A stretch of DNA of 64,000 nt from Peribacillus muralis (lineage in GTDB: Bacteria > Bacillota > Bacilli > Bacillales > DSM-1321), in NCBI RefSeq assembly GCF_001439925.1, contig NZ_LMBV01000002.1, forward strand, positions 354,449 to 418,448. Reading direction: 5' to 3'. Position numbers and translations under genes: made by a program. Position 1 is the first letter of the stretch; each line of letters begins with the position of its first letter. Shown one piece after another: positions 8,849-17,224 of this stretch. The notes beneath the pieces were generated by a model. It saw only the letters and a list, made by a program, of their open reading frames with translations, searched no databases and was not told the origin of the DNA.

Positions 8849-9604
8849 ATGCTTTCCAATCAGCAGCTAAAAGGCTTTCAACAGCAATTGCAGCAAACGA
8901 AGCAGCAGTTGAAAGAGCGTTTACATGACTCAGGTGACTTCGACTTAAGAAGAAGCATGGAAGATTCGACTGGCGAGTTATCGAGTTATGATAATCATCC
9001 TGGCGATCAAGGAACGGAATTATATGAGCGGGAAAAAGATTTGGCGCTTTCAGAGCATTATCGCGATGAAATACATGATATAGAAAGAGCGCTTACTGCA
9101 ATTGAGGCAGGGGAGTATGGTAAATGCGAGGTGTGTTCGAAGGAGATTCCTCTTGAACGACTGAATGCCATCCCGACCACGACATTTTGTGTCGAGCATA
9201 CCCCATCAAGGGAAACGTCGGACAATCGTCCAATCGAGGAAGAAGTGCTCGGGCCTCCGTTCGGACGATTTAATCTTGATGGACGAAAAGAATCCGTCGC
9301 GTTCGATGCCGAGGATTCGTGGCAGGAAGTGGCTTCTTTTGGAACATCCGAAACGCCCTCCGATTTTGCTTATCCGCCAAGCGATTACGAAGATATGTAT
9401 ATCGAATCCGACGAGAATATCGGGTATGTCGAGGATTATGAAAACTTCGTAGGCGTCGATATATACGGTAAGGACATAACCGTCTATCCCAACTCCCAGT
9501 ACCAAGAACTGAAGGAAGAGCTTTTTGAAGAAAATATCCAAACCCCCTTTGGGGATTTGCCTCAATATGAGCATGATCCATATGTGGAGGAAGATAAGAA
9601 GTAA
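8849..9604 (+). CDS. yteA: YteA-type DksA/TraR zinc-finger sporulation protein
   Basis: A 251-residue protein with an N-terminal coiled coil rich in Gln and Lys (residues 3-25), the conserved SSYDNHPGDQGTELYEREKD element (44-63) and a DksA/TraR finger at about 92-116. The finger ligands read C92-x2-C95-x17-C113-x2-H116, so the last usual Cys is His. The acidic C-terminal half has a duplicated-looking low-complexity character. YteA proteins are sporulation-linked and of unknown mechanism. I chose the ATG at 8849 over 8840 because GAAAGG is spaced 9 nt from it and MLSNQQL begins the family-like sequence. Confidence 0.8.
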   Translation: MLSNQQLKGFQQQLQQTKQQLKERLHDSGDFDLRRSMEDSTGELSSYDNHPGDQGTELYEREKDLALSEHYRDEIHDIERALTAIEAGEYGKCEVCSKEIPLERLNAIPTTTFCVEHTPSRETSDNRPIEEEVLGPPFGRFNLDGRKESVAFDAEDSWQEVASFGTSETPSDFAYPPSDYEDMYIESDENIGYVEDYENFVGVDIYGKDITVYPNSQYQELKEELFEENIQTPFGDLPQYEHDPYVEEDKK

Positions 9605-9606
9605 AA

Positions 9607-9657
9607 AGAAGGGCTTGTCCAAAAGTCGAAAGATGACTTTTAGGGCAAGCCCTTTTT
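9607..9657 (+). terminator. Terminator after yteA
   Basis: A long stem (GAAGGGCTTG... / ...CAAGCCCTTTTT) with an inner hairpin (AAAAGTC/GACTTTT) in the loop, followed by TTTTT. Confidence 0.8.
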
Positions 9658-9960
9658 AATGTTGCACAATCTTTTCAAATATACCACTGAACTACTTAAA
9701 CAATATTAGCAAAGATTATTAATGGCGGTGAAGGAGGTTTTTTTTCTTCAGAATGTATAGGCATTACATAAAAGAAATACTTATTAGGAAATTAATTGGA
9801 ATATTAACATTATAGTTAAATGAATACTTATTACCTATAAAAAAGTTTTTTTACTAAAATATAGAAAAAAATACAGGACTATTGCATAGTGATATTGTAA
9901 AAAGTGAGTAAAGGATATCGGTTGAAACTCTAAGAATGTTTTTATATAGGAGGGAATTAT
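9658..9960. other. AT-rich intergenic stretch
   Basis: Contains A/T-rich sequence and no open frame with a ribosome site until AGGAGGG ahead of the next gene. No promoter could be chosen with confidence among the many AT-rich hexamers. Confidence 0.5.
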
Positions 9961-10536
9961 ATGAGGATTTATACATTTCCTATCTTGACTATAATAGGGT
10001 GTATAGGACTAATTATTTATTTGCTGATTGATTTCAAAAGAAATCAATTTAAAAATTTATTCCATAGAGTATTATTCTACAGTTTTATCCTTTACTTAAT
10101 TGTTGTATCGGATCTTACCATAGGTGCTATTTTCATACCCCCTCAAACTAGCAATATTACACTTCAGTTCATCCCTTTTAATTTCATAGGTGATTTGTAT
10201 AGCGAAAATGTCAGAGGTACTTGGTTTCTTCTGAATTCAATTAAACTATATTTTTATAATTTGATACTATTGTTTCCTTTAGGGGTATATTTAGGAATAT
10301 TATATCAGGTTAAGCGTGTGCAAAAAGCTGTTATTATCGTGCTTTATACTAGTTTGGCAATAGAAATATTGCAGCCAATATTAAGTTCCTTTGGCTTTAT
10401 ATTCAATCGTTCATTTGATGTAGACGATTTAATCTTGAATACTCTTGGGGGTGGTTTAGGATTTTTGGCTTGGTTACGGATTAGTAAAATAAAAAGTTTC
10501 AAAAAAATTCGTGACAGGATCTTGGTAAAGAATTAA
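9961..10536 (+). CDS. VanZ-family membrane protein
   Basis: A 191-residue protein with four to five membrane helices. VanZ features are visible: the N-terminal helix pair, then IPFNFIGDLY, FYNLILLFPLGVYLGIL, and the conserved EILQPILSSFGFIFNRSFDVDDLILNTLGGGLGFLA block (acidic IEILQ and DVDDLILNT). VanZ itself gives low-level teicoplanin resistance by an unknown route; most relatives are uncharacterised. The ATG follows AGGAGGG. The gene is more AT-rich than its neighbours and sits in a non-syntenic stretch, so it may be a later arrival. Confidence 0.85.
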   Translation: MRIYTFPILTIIGCIGLIIYLLIDFKRNQFKNLFHRVLFYSFILYLIVVSDLTIGAIFIPPQTSNITLQFIPFNFIGDLYSENVRGTWFLLNSIKLYFYNLILLFPLGVYLGILYQVKRVQKAVIIVLYTSLAIEILQPILSSFGFIFNRSFDVDDLILNTLGGGLGFLAWLRISKIKSFKKIRDRILVKN

Positions 10537-10749
10537 AGAGGTTAGCGTTATTATGGCACTATAATTTAAAGGTAATTAGTATCTCTGAATGGGTAGAAAA
10601 CCAGGGAAGGGAACTGCATCCGCTAAAATAAATTATAATCACAAACCGATCAATTTAAAGAGAAGTCTGATGCCAAACCGGACTCAATCTTTTTAAGGGT
10701 TAAGTTCGGTTTGGAAGGGGTTACAACAGCTATTTTTATATAAAGAAAT

Positions 10750-10783
10750 AAGAAAAAGCCATTCTACAGATGTAGAATGGCTA
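10750..10783 (-). terminator. Terminator after patB
   Basis: An 11-bp perfect inverted repeat (AGCCATTCTAC / GTAGAATGGCT) with a 4-nt loop; read leftward it is followed by TTTTTC, 35 bp past the patB stop. The rest of 10537-10817 holds no gene I can support. Confidence 0.85.
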
Positions 10784-10817
10784 CAGGTTATTGGCTAATG
10801 GGGCACTCTTGTTATTA

Positions 10818-12005
10818 TTATGAAAAAGCAATTTTTAACCGTTTTAGTCCTTCTTGCAGCGTCGCGCGTGAACAACCTAGATTCATGCGGACGAAGCCTT
10901 CACCGCCTGGTCCATATTTCGACCCTGGCTCCAATGCGAGCTTCCCTTGATGGATCAATCGGTCCTTGATCTCGATGTCAGTCAAACCGAGGTCACGGCA
11001 GTCTATCCATAAAAGGTAGGATGCATCCGGGTGCATCACATGCAGTGCCGGAATTTCTGCAGCAATGAATTCCTCTGCCAACTTGATATTTTCCTCAATG
11101 TAACTGATCATATCCGTCAGCCATTGCAAGCCTTCACGATATGCGGCCTCCATAGCCGTCAGTGCTAAAATGTTGAGGCCATGGAAGGCTAGTTTCGCCT
11201 GAGCCTTTTGTAATTGCAACTGCAATTGCTCGTTGCTTGTGATCAGGAATGATGCCTGCATCCCGGCGATATTGAATGTTTTGCTTGGGGCCATTAACGT
11301 CACGGTCAAGTCTGCTAATTTTTTTGATAGCGATCCAATCGGATAATGTCTCGATGTAGAAAGATACAAGTCGGCGTGAATTTCATCACTGACAATGATT
11401 ACATCATATTTTTCACATAGTTCCCCGATTCGCAGCAGTTCGTCCTTTGTCCAGACACGACCGCCCGGGTTGTGCGGACTGCAAAAAAGGAATAGCTTCA
11501 CTCCGCTTTTCAGCTTGTCTTCAAAATCGGTGAAATCGATCGTAAAGCTGCCGTCCTCAAGGAGCAGGGGACTATTGACCACTTCCCGGTCATTATTTTT
11601 GATCATATCAAAAAATGGTGTATAGACAGGTGATTGCAGCAATATTTTGTCACCGGGACTCGTAAATGCCTGGATCGTCGTGCCGATGGCCGAAACGACA
11701 CCAGAGCTGAATGAGATCCACTCCTTGTCAATTTGCCAGGAGTGCCGTTGTTTCAGCCAGTTTTGAATTTCGGTAAAAACCGTATCCGCAGGAACCGTGT
11801 AACCGAATATAGGATGATTCAAGCGCTCGATCAACGCTTTTTGAATGCCTTCAGGAGCTGGGAAATCCATATCGGCAACCCACATTGGCAGTACATCCCC
11901 GCTTCCAAACAATGATTTTAGCGAGTTCTTGTCCCATTTAGCGGATCCCGTATTTTCCCTGTTATAATGTTCTTCAAAAATTGATTTGTTCAAAATATCC
12001 ACCAC
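10818..12005 (-). CDS. patB: PatB, PLP-dependent cystathionine beta-lyase (MalY/PatB family)
   Basis: A 395-residue fold-type I aminotransferase-like enzyme that cleaves the C-S bond of cystathionine or cysteine to give pyruvate and ammonia. Visible features are DVLPMWVADMDFPAPEGIQKAL (start of the MalY/PatB type), SPHNPGGRVW, SDEIHADLY (Asp for PLP pyridine N) and the PLP Lys in MAPSKTFNIAGMQ. Two GTG codons at 12005 and 12002 are the only likely starts and both have a poor ribosome site, so weak translation or a missed start is possible. It is divergent from yugE, in the B. subtilis yugE-patB arrangement. Confidence 0.88.
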   Translation of the reverse strand: MVDILNKSIFEEHYNRENTGSAKWDKNSLKSLFGSGDVLPMWVADMDFPAPEGIQKALIERLNHPIFGYTVPADTVFTEIQNWLKQRHSWQIDKEWISFSSGVVSAIGTTIQAFTSPGDKILLQSPVYTPFFDMIKNNDREVVNSPLLLEDGSFTIDFTDFEDKLKSGVKLFLFCSPHNPGGRVWTKDELLRIGELCEKYDVIIVSDEIHADLYLSTSRHYPIGSLSKKLADLTVTLMAPSKTFNIAGMQASFLITSNEQLQLQLQKAQAKLAFHGLNILALTAMEAAYREGLQWLTDMISYIEENIKLAEEFIAAEIPALHVMHPDASYLLWIDCRDLGLTDIEIKDRLIHQGKLALEPGSKYGPGGEGFVRMNLGCSRATLQEGLKRLKIAFS

Positions 12006-12092
12006 CGAATAAAGTTTTGTCGTCTTAGCGAAAAGGCTGTCATTATGATACTATATTATCATGTCTCTGAATATATCGAGCAGGTGATTAGT

Positions 12093-12353
12093 ATGGATAC
12101 ACAGCAAATGAATCTAGCCTTGGTTGCCGTTTTACAGCAGTGGGACCCTTTTCGAATCGGAGGGGACCTATATGAGCCGGAAATTGCCGATACAGTCGTA
12201 GCAATCCGCGATATAGATAGCCCACAGGAGCTGGCGGAAAAAATACAATCCATTTACGAGTTCGCGTTCGATGAATCCGTTCATATGGAAAAATGCCTGG
12301 AAGTTGCACAAAAGCTGCTCATTATAAAAAATGATGCTAGCTGTTCTTTCTAA
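12093..12353 (+). CDS. yugE: YugE, DUF1871 family protein
   Basis: An 86-residue acidic, helical cytoplasmic protein, MDTQQMNLALVAVLQQWDPFRIGGDLYEPEIADTVVAI and so on. This matches DUF1871 in its WDPF...YEPEIADVV pattern. The function is unknown. The frame is open upstream to 12045, but the ATG at 12093 follows CAGGTGATT and gives the usual family length. It is transcribed divergently from patB. Confidence 0.8.
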   Translation: MDTQQMNLALVAVLQQWDPFRIGGDLYEPEIADTVVAIRDIDSPQELAEKIQSIYEFAFDESVHMEKCLEVAQKLLIIKNDASCSF

Positions 12354-12356
12354 AGA

Positions 12357-12397
12357 CCAAAAAGGGTGTACCCATAACTTAGGGGCACCTTTTTTAC
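12357..12397. terminator. Terminator between yugE and yugF
   Basis: Inverted repeat AAAGGGTGtACCC / GGGgCACCTTTT with an 8-nt loop and a T-run on the + strand; the A-run on the left could serve yugF. Confidence 0.75.
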
Positions 12398-12434
12398 GTT
12401 GGTTTTTGGCGGTTTACTCGCGAAAATGTCCAGG

Positions 12435-13304
12435 TTAATCGAGAGTAAGTTCTTTACGTTTATAAGCTGGGCTGGCCGTTTCTAAAAATCCTTTGATTAA
12501 TTGATATATTTCTGCCGGTCTTTCCTCAGGAAGCAGGTGCCCGGAGTCCTCAAGTACGATAAGTTCGGAGTTGGGCAGATCATCATTCAGTCTTTGGCCA
12601 ATCTCTAACGGTACGACACGATCATGCCTTCCCCAAAGCAGCAGGCAAGGTGTAAGGATCTGATTGAGGTCTTCCTTGAGCAGATCGACTTCCTTATCCC
12701 GGAGCATCCTCCCCAAAGCTCGGAAAATATCATGCTTCTTTATGAATGGTCCTAGATAGCCTTGCCTCATTTCATCGTCTATCAGGTTGGGGTCATGGAC
12801 AACATTTTTCAAGTTTTTTTCAATGCCTGATCGCTGTAAATACCCTTTTATTCCGAAAGAAAAGAAAGGCAGGTAGCTGACCAATTTCATTTTTTCCGAA
12901 TAGCTTGGCTGATAGCCTGATCCGGCAAGGAGAATCGCGTGTTCAACTAAGTCAGGATGCGATTTGATGAGTTGCAGGGAGACCTGCCCGCCCATGGAAT
13001 GTCCGATGATAGTGAATTTGTTGATGTTTTTTTTGGCTAAAAAATGCACAACGGATTTGGCGATGTTCCGAAAGGAATACGTATATCGATAATCTTTTCC
13101 GCTTTGCCCGAATGGAGGAAGGTCCAAAGAGATGACATTGAATTCCTTGATCAAGTGGGGCACTAATTTGCGGAAGCTGAAGCTGGATGATAAAAACCCG
13201 TGAAGCAATACGAGGGTGGGGAATGAATCATCGATTTGGCTATATTCAAAATAGATATCGATATTATCCACCCGTTCCCTGCCTTGAATTGTATGATGTT
13301 CCAT
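12435..13304 (-). CDS. yugF: YugF-like alpha/beta hydrolase
   Basis: A 289-residue alpha/beta hydrolase. The oxyanion region is LLHGFLSSSFSFRKLVPHL, the nucleophile elbow is IIGHSMGGQVSLQL (Ser), the acid lies in LLLWGRHDRVVPLEIG (Asp) and the catalytic His in DSGHLLPEERPAEI. The substrate is unknown; esterase or C-C hydrolase activity is possible. The start follows GGAGGAAAGAGG. Location between yugE and alaR matches YugF of B. subtilis. Confidence 0.85.
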   Translation of the reverse strand: MEHHTIQGRERVDNIDIYFEYSQIDDSFPTLVLLHGFLSSSFSFRKLVPHLIKEFNVISLDLPPFGQSGKDYRYTYSFRNIAKSVVHFLAKKNINKFTIIGHSMGGQVSLQLIKSHPDLVEHAILLAGSGYQPSYSEKMKLVSYLPFFSFGIKGYLQRSGIEKNLKNVVHDPNLIDDEMRQGYLGPFIKKHDIFRALGRMLRDKEVDLLKEDLNQILTPCLLLWGRHDRVVPLEIGQRLNDDLPNSELIVLEDSGHLLPEERPAEIYQLIKGFLETASPAYKRKELTLD

Positions 13305-13451
13305 ATCGGTCCTCTTTCCTCCGTTATTGGCAACGGATAAAATTCCATAATAACCTTACTATTTAAAAAAAGGGATACTGTTGCATAACAGAAAATTTCA
13401 TAAACCGCATCAAAAAGAACAATTGCTATAACAGGTGGCCAACCAATTTGA

Positions 13452-13477
13452 TATAATAGTGTCAGTTTATCCTGACA
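13452..13477 (+). promoter_or_regulatory. Putative alaR promoter with overlapping inverted repeat
   Basis: TATAAT at 13452-13457 is followed at once by TGTCAG-TTTATC-CTGACA (13460-13477), an inverted repeat that would cover the transcription start. No good -35 lies 16-18 bp upstream, which would suit an activated promoter. The leader to alaR is about 130 nt. The AlaR link is inference. Confidence 0.4.
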
Positions 13478-13600
13478 GAATGGGTCTTATTAATTTTTAT
13501 TGTCATATAGGTTTGCGAAAAAGTCTAATAATTCGTGAGACTTATCTGCCAGCCAGCTCCATCACGTCTACAATAGAGAATTTTATAAGGGGGTTTTCCA

Positions 13601-14101
13601 ATGCACTTAAATGAAGAGGAATTGGAAGTCTTGAGAATCATTGAAAATAACAGCCGGATTGATTTGAAGGATCTGGCTAAAATGACTGATTTATCAGAAG
13701 CGGACATTGAGGTTACATTGAAAAAATTAGAAGATATGCGTGTCATCGTCCGTTATTCAACCGTCATCAATTGGGCAAAGGTAGATGAATATCATGGTGT
13801 GACGGCGATGATCGATGTGAAAGTTACACCAAAACGCGGCGTCGGTTTCGATGAGGTTGCTAAAAGGATTTACAAATTCAAAGAAGTGCAATCTGTGTAT
13901 TTGATGTCAGGGGCCTATGATCTTTCCGTTATTGTCGAGGGACGCTCAATGAATGAAGTGGCTAACTTCGTTTCCGAAAAGCTTTCGACGCTTGATTCCG
14001 TTATTTCCACGACGACCCATTTCATCATGAAAAAGTATAAGCATGATGGAACCATTTTCGATCAAACGGAAGAAGATAAGCGGATAGTGGTGTCACCATG
14101 A
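13601..14101 (+). CDS. alaR: AlaR, Lrp/AsnC-family regulator of alanine aminotransferase
   Basis: A 166-residue Lrp/AsnC protein. An N-terminal winged helix is visible (LEVLRIIENNSRIDLKDLAKMTDLSEADIEVTLKKLEDMRVI). It is followed by a RAM/AsnC ligand-binding domain from about residue 65 (TAMIDVKVTPKRGVGFDEVAKRIYKFKEVQSVYLMSGAYDLSVIVEG). The gene overlaps alaT by 4 bp (ATGA), so the two are translationally coupled, as in the B. subtilis alaRT operon where AlaR activates the aminotransferase gene. RBS AAGGGGG. Confidence 0.9.
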   Translation: MHLNEEELEVLRIIENNSRIDLKDLAKMTDLSEADIEVTLKKLEDMRVIVRYSTVINWAKVDEYHGVTAMIDVKVTPKRGVGFDEVAKRIYKFKEVQSVYLMSGAYDLSVIVEGRSMNEVANFVSEKLSTLDSVISTTTHFIMKKYKHDGTIFDQTEEDKRIVVSP

Positions 14102-15267
14102 TAAAAACGAGTTATGTTTCAAGGACGATTGCTGACCTTAGACCATCAGGTATCCGCCGTTTTTTTGACCTGGCAGCCAATCTGGAGGGTGTCGTCTCGC
14201 TTGGTGTTGGTGAACCGGATTTCGTCACATCCTGGGCAGTAAGGGAGGCGGCAATCAACTCCCTGGAGGAGGGATTCACTTCTTATACGGCCAATGCCGG
14301 TTTATATGAGTTAAGGGCGGAAATCAGTGGGTATATGGAGAAGCAGTTCCATGTTTCATATAGACCTGAGGATCAAATCATCGTTACGGTTGGAGCAAGC
14401 CAGGCGCTCGACATTACCTTGAGGACCATCTTGAACCCAGGTGAAGAAGTTATCGTGGTCGAACCATGCTTTGTGGCATATGCCCCATTGGTCACGATGG
14501 CAGGAGGAATCCCGGTCACTGTCCAAACCTCAAGGGCCGATGATTTCAAGTTGACTCCCGAGCAACTCGAAGCGGCGATTACGCCAAAGACGAAGGCCGT
14601 TTTAATCTGTTCCCCTAATAATCCTACCGGGACACAATTAGGACAGGAAGAACTGGTGATGCTTGCTGAGATCGTCAAAAAGCATGACTTGCTGGTCATT
14701 TCTGATGAAATTTATGCCGAGCTTGCTTATGATGAGCAGTTCACTTCTTTCGCCGCCATTGACGGCATGCTTGAGAGGACGATTGTCATCAATGGATTTT
14801 CGAAAGGATTTGCGATGACGGGATGGCGTCTTGGATTCGTTTGTGCCCCTAAGGAAATTTCTGAAGCGATGCTCAAGCTTCACCAATATGCGATGATGTG
14901 TGCCCCGACGATGGCACAGCATGCTGCATTGGAAGCCTTGAAGCACGGAATGCAGGATGTGGAAGATATGCGTCGCAGTTATCGGAGAAGAAGAAATTAT
15001 ATCGTAAAATCATTTAACGAAATGGGGCTGGATTGCCATAATCCCGGCGGGGCGTTTTATGCCTTTCCCTCCATTGAGAAGACCGGGATGACTTCGATGG
15101 AATTTGCCGAAAGACTTTTGACGGAGGAACTTGTGGCCGTTGTGCCGGGAGATGTGTTCGGCAAAAGCGGTGAAGGTCATATCCGCTGTTCCTATGCATC
15201 CTCGATGGAGCAACTTCAAGAAGCGCTGAAGAGAATGGAACGTTTCATGAACAACCATTGTAAATAA
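14098..15267 (+). CDS. alaT: AlaT, PLP-dependent alanine aminotransferase
   Basis: A 389-residue class I/II aminotransferase. The PLP sites are visible: SPNNPTGTQL (Asn), SDEIYAELAYDEQ (Asp/Tyr), the Schiff-base Lys in NGFSKGFAMTGWRLGF, and the C-terminal substrate-binding Arg in GHIRCSYASS. It should interconvert alanine and pyruvate with glutamate/2-oxoglutarate. The ATG overlaps the alaR stop. Confidence 0.9.
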   Translation: MIKTSYVSRTIADLRPSGIRRFFDLAANLEGVVSLGVGEPDFVTSWAVREAAINSLEEGFTSYTANAGLYELRAEISGYMEKQFHVSYRPEDQIIVTVGASQALDITLRTILNPGEEVIVVEPCFVAYAPLVTMAGGIPVTVQTSRADDFKLTPEQLEAAITPKTKAVLICSPNNPTGTQLGQEELVMLAEIVKKHDLLVISDEIYAELAYDEQFTSFAAIDGMLERTIVINGFSKGFAMTGWRLGFVCAPKEISEAMLKLHQYAMMCAPTMAQHAALEALKHGMQDVEDMRRSYRRRRNYIVKSFNEMGLDCHNPGGAFYAFPSIEKTGMTSMEFAERLLTEELVAVVPGDVFGKSGEGHIRCSYASSMEQLQEALKRMERFMNNHCK

Positions 15268-15276
15268 ACAAAAAAT

Positions 15277-15308
15277 AGGGATCCGGCATTATGCAGCCGG
15301 ATCCCTTT
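15277..15308 (+). terminator. Terminator after alaRT
   Basis: A 10-bp GC-rich perfect stem GGGATCCGGC / GCCGGATCCC, followed by TTTCC. Confidence 0.85.
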
Positions 15309-15421
15309 CCATAGGGGGAATTAGAAAAAAGAGTTAATCTAATGGATTAACATAGAAAGTGTTAATCATAGTATATCCAGCAAGTTAAAAAAAAATACAC
15401 ATACTATGACAAATTTTGAAT

Positions 15422-15775
15422 TTAAGCTTGTGTATTATATAAAGTATGCATAACTTTCAGAATTTGTTCTTCGCTAAAATCCTTGGCAGCCCTTAGGATG
15501 AGTTCAGCCTTTTTGGTGCCGATTTCTTCAATCAGCTTTTTGATGTCTTCATCAACGCCAGCTGCATTCCCGGCAGGTCCATCATTCAAAAATTCTGAGG
15601 CAGGAATATCAAGGACGGTGGAAAGCCGAAGAATCGCTTGGGTATCCGGGACCGATTCACCAGATTCATATTTTTCAATCTTTTTCGTGCCGATTCTTAA
15701 TTTCAAAGCCAATTCCTGCTGAGTGAGATTATGTTCTTCTCGGTATTGTCGGATGTTGTTTGCGATATTTGACAT
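15422..15775 (-). CDS. XRE-family transcriptional regulator
   Basis: A 117-residue DNA-binding protein. The N-terminal helix-turn-helix (residues about 6-60: IRQYREEHNLTQQELALKLRIGTKKIEKYESGESVPDTQAILRLSTVL) is a standard Cro/CI type. The C-terminal 45 residues (IKKLIEEIGTKKAELILRAAKDFSEEQILKVMHTLYN) form a helical dimer-like tail. RBS AAGGAGTG. It is an insertion between alaT and yugI relative to B. subtilis. Its targets are unknown. Confidence 0.85.
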   Translation of the reverse strand: MSNIANNIRQYREEHNLTQQELALKLRIGTKKIEKYESGESVPDTQAILRLSTVLDIPASEFLNDGPAGNAAGVDEDIKKLIEEIGTKKAELILRAAKDFSEEQILKVMHTLYNTQA

Positions 15776-16177
15776 GGATAGGCACTCCTTTATTTGGAAA
15801 TTTTACTTCATGTTGTTATTTTACCATATTATAACTTAAGAAAAGTAACGGAATATGTAGGTTTTGTGAAACGAGTGCGGACAATATCGAAATGAAAGGA
15901 ATAATCAAAAGAAGGGATGGAAAGTCAGCCTGATCGCCTCAGATAATTTTCCATAGATAACTCTGTTGGAAGAACAAGAAAATACCGCGTCTTTCCGTTA
16001 TATCGTTTTCGCATGCGTTCTGATGGTGATAATTTAAACCGGATGAAGATTGAAGGCAAGGTTATTTGCAGCTGATTAGGATAAGTTATATATAACGATT
16101 TTATATCATTAATTATTATTTCCAAAAAACGAACATTTTTTATGAGTAAAATCCCAAAAAGTATGGTATACTTAACT
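15776..16177. other. Intergenic stretch without a supported gene
   Basis: A 66-codon frame on the minus strand (15925-16125) lacks a ribosome site and looks like chance. The rest is AT-rich. The right end carries the yugI promoter. Confidence 0.5.
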
Positions 16178-16206
16178 TTGATTATTTACCAATTATGTGA
16201 TATAAT
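16178..16206 (+). promoter_or_regulatory. Sigma-A promoter of yugI
   Basis: TTGATT (16178-16183) and TATAAT (16201-16206) are separated by 17 bp, about 50 bp before the yugI start. No sigma-B type boxes were seen, although the product is named a general stress protein. Confidence 0.75.
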
Positions 16207-16257
16207 TTTTTATTGCGTGAAAAGACGAAAAAATATATATAAAATAGGAGTGTTACC

Positions 16258-16662
16258 ATGTCTGAAAAATTCGAAATTGGTGCGGTAGTTACTGGTAAAG
16301 TTACTGGTATTCAACCATACGGTGCTTTTGTTGCTCTAGATGATTCAACTCAAGGTTTAGTTCATATTTCTGAAATTACTCACGGATTCGTTAAAGATAT
16401 TAACGAACATTTAAAAGTTGGCGATGAAGTGAAAGTTAAAGTACTTTCCATTGATTCAGCTGCTGGAAAAATCGGCTTATCGATCCGTGCTACAGAAGAA
16501 GCTCCTGAGCGTACTGAAGCTCCGAAAAAAGCTCCGAAAAAACGCCAAGCATCTGTTAAAGCAACTTCTCACATCGAATCTACTGAAGGTTTCAACTCGT
16601 TGAAAGACAAACTTCAAGAGTGGATCGAACAATCTCAACGCGAAGACTTAATTAAAAAATAA
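16258..16662 (+). CDS. yugI: General stress protein 13, S1 RNA-binding domain (YugI)
   Basis: A 134-residue protein with one S1 domain (residues 5-75: IGAVVTGKVTGIQPYGAFVALDDSTQGLVHISEIT...GDEVKVKVLSID). A basic linker rich in Lys and Pro (EAPERTEAPKKAPKKRQA) and a helical tail follow. It binds RNA and is ribosome-associated in B. subtilis. Its codon use looks optimised (many GTT/GAA/AAA), consistent with strong expression. RBS AGGAGTG. Confidence 0.9.
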   Translation: MSEKFEIGAVVTGKVTGIQPYGAFVALDDSTQGLVHISEITHGFVKDINEHLKVGDEVKVKVLSIDSAAGKIGLSIRATEEAPERTEAPKKAPKKRQASVKATSHIESTEGFNSLKDKLQEWIEQSQREDLIKK

Positions 16663-16668
16663 GCCTTT

Positions 16669-16702
16669 AAAACCGGTAGATCTTTGATCTTCCGGTTTTT
16701 TT
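16669..16702 (+). terminator. Terminator after yugI
   Basis: Stem AACCGG(T)AGATC / GATCT(T)CCGGTT with a 3-nt loop, followed by TTTTT, 7 nt after the stop. Confidence 0.9.
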
Positions 16703-16713
16703 ATATTCATACC

Positions 16714-16757
16714 AATAAAGCTGGGCCAAGGATGAATCCTTGGCCCAGCTTTATTAT
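16714..16757. terminator. Very strong inverted repeat between yugI and yuzA
   Basis: A perfect 19-bp inverted repeat (16714-16732 with 16737-16755) and a 4-nt loop; arms begin AATAAAGCTGGG. It sits beyond the yugI terminator, so it most likely ends yuzA transcription coming from the right. Confidence 0.75.
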
Positions 16758-16778
16758 ATGTTCAGGAACTTATGACTT

Positions 16779-17012
16779 TCAACGAGTCGGTTTTGTTTCA
16801 GGTTCCCGGGAGATTTCAGGACTTGGTTTAAAGAGAAGACCAAGATTAACCAGACCAGCAATTCCAACTAGTCCATAAACGATACGGGCCAATGCGGAAT
16901 CTTGTCCGCCGAAGATGGATGCAACTAAATCAAATTGGAAAAAACCTATTAATCCCCAATTTATTGCACCTATTATTGTAAGAACAAGTGCCGTTCTTTG
17001 TATTCCACTCAT
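16779..17012 (-). CDS. yuzA: YuzA, DUF378 small membrane protein
   Basis: A 77-residue protein with two membrane helices: IQRTALVLTIIGAINWGLIGFF and ARIVYGLVGIAGLVNLGLLF. The INWGLIGFFQFDLVA pattern is the DUF378 signature. Function unknown. RBS AAGGAGG. Same position as in B. subtilis. Confidence 0.88.
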   Translation of the reverse strand: MSGIQRTALVLTIIGAINWGLIGFFQFDLVASIFGGQDSALARIVYGLVGIAGLVNLGLLFKPSPEISREPETKPTR

Positions 17013-17224
17013 TGTATAGCCTCCTTTTTTAAAAATAAGTTCGTTCTTTATTTATCATGCTTTTTCATCATGTAAATATACATCGTTACAAAAGTTCCAG
17101 ACGTATTTTTTGTATTTATATGGAACAATGGTCATAATGGAGAAAGAAAAAAACTTGCCATTGCCGAAGTGGATGATTGCTGTTCACAAGAGAAGGTGAT
17201 GTGTCATAAAAGGAGAGATATCCA

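Noticed and set aside
10673..10720. Inverted repeat CCAAACCG ... CGGTTTGG as a regulatory RNA
   Set aside because: Short arms with a loop over 30 nt and no gene start nearby; no further support.
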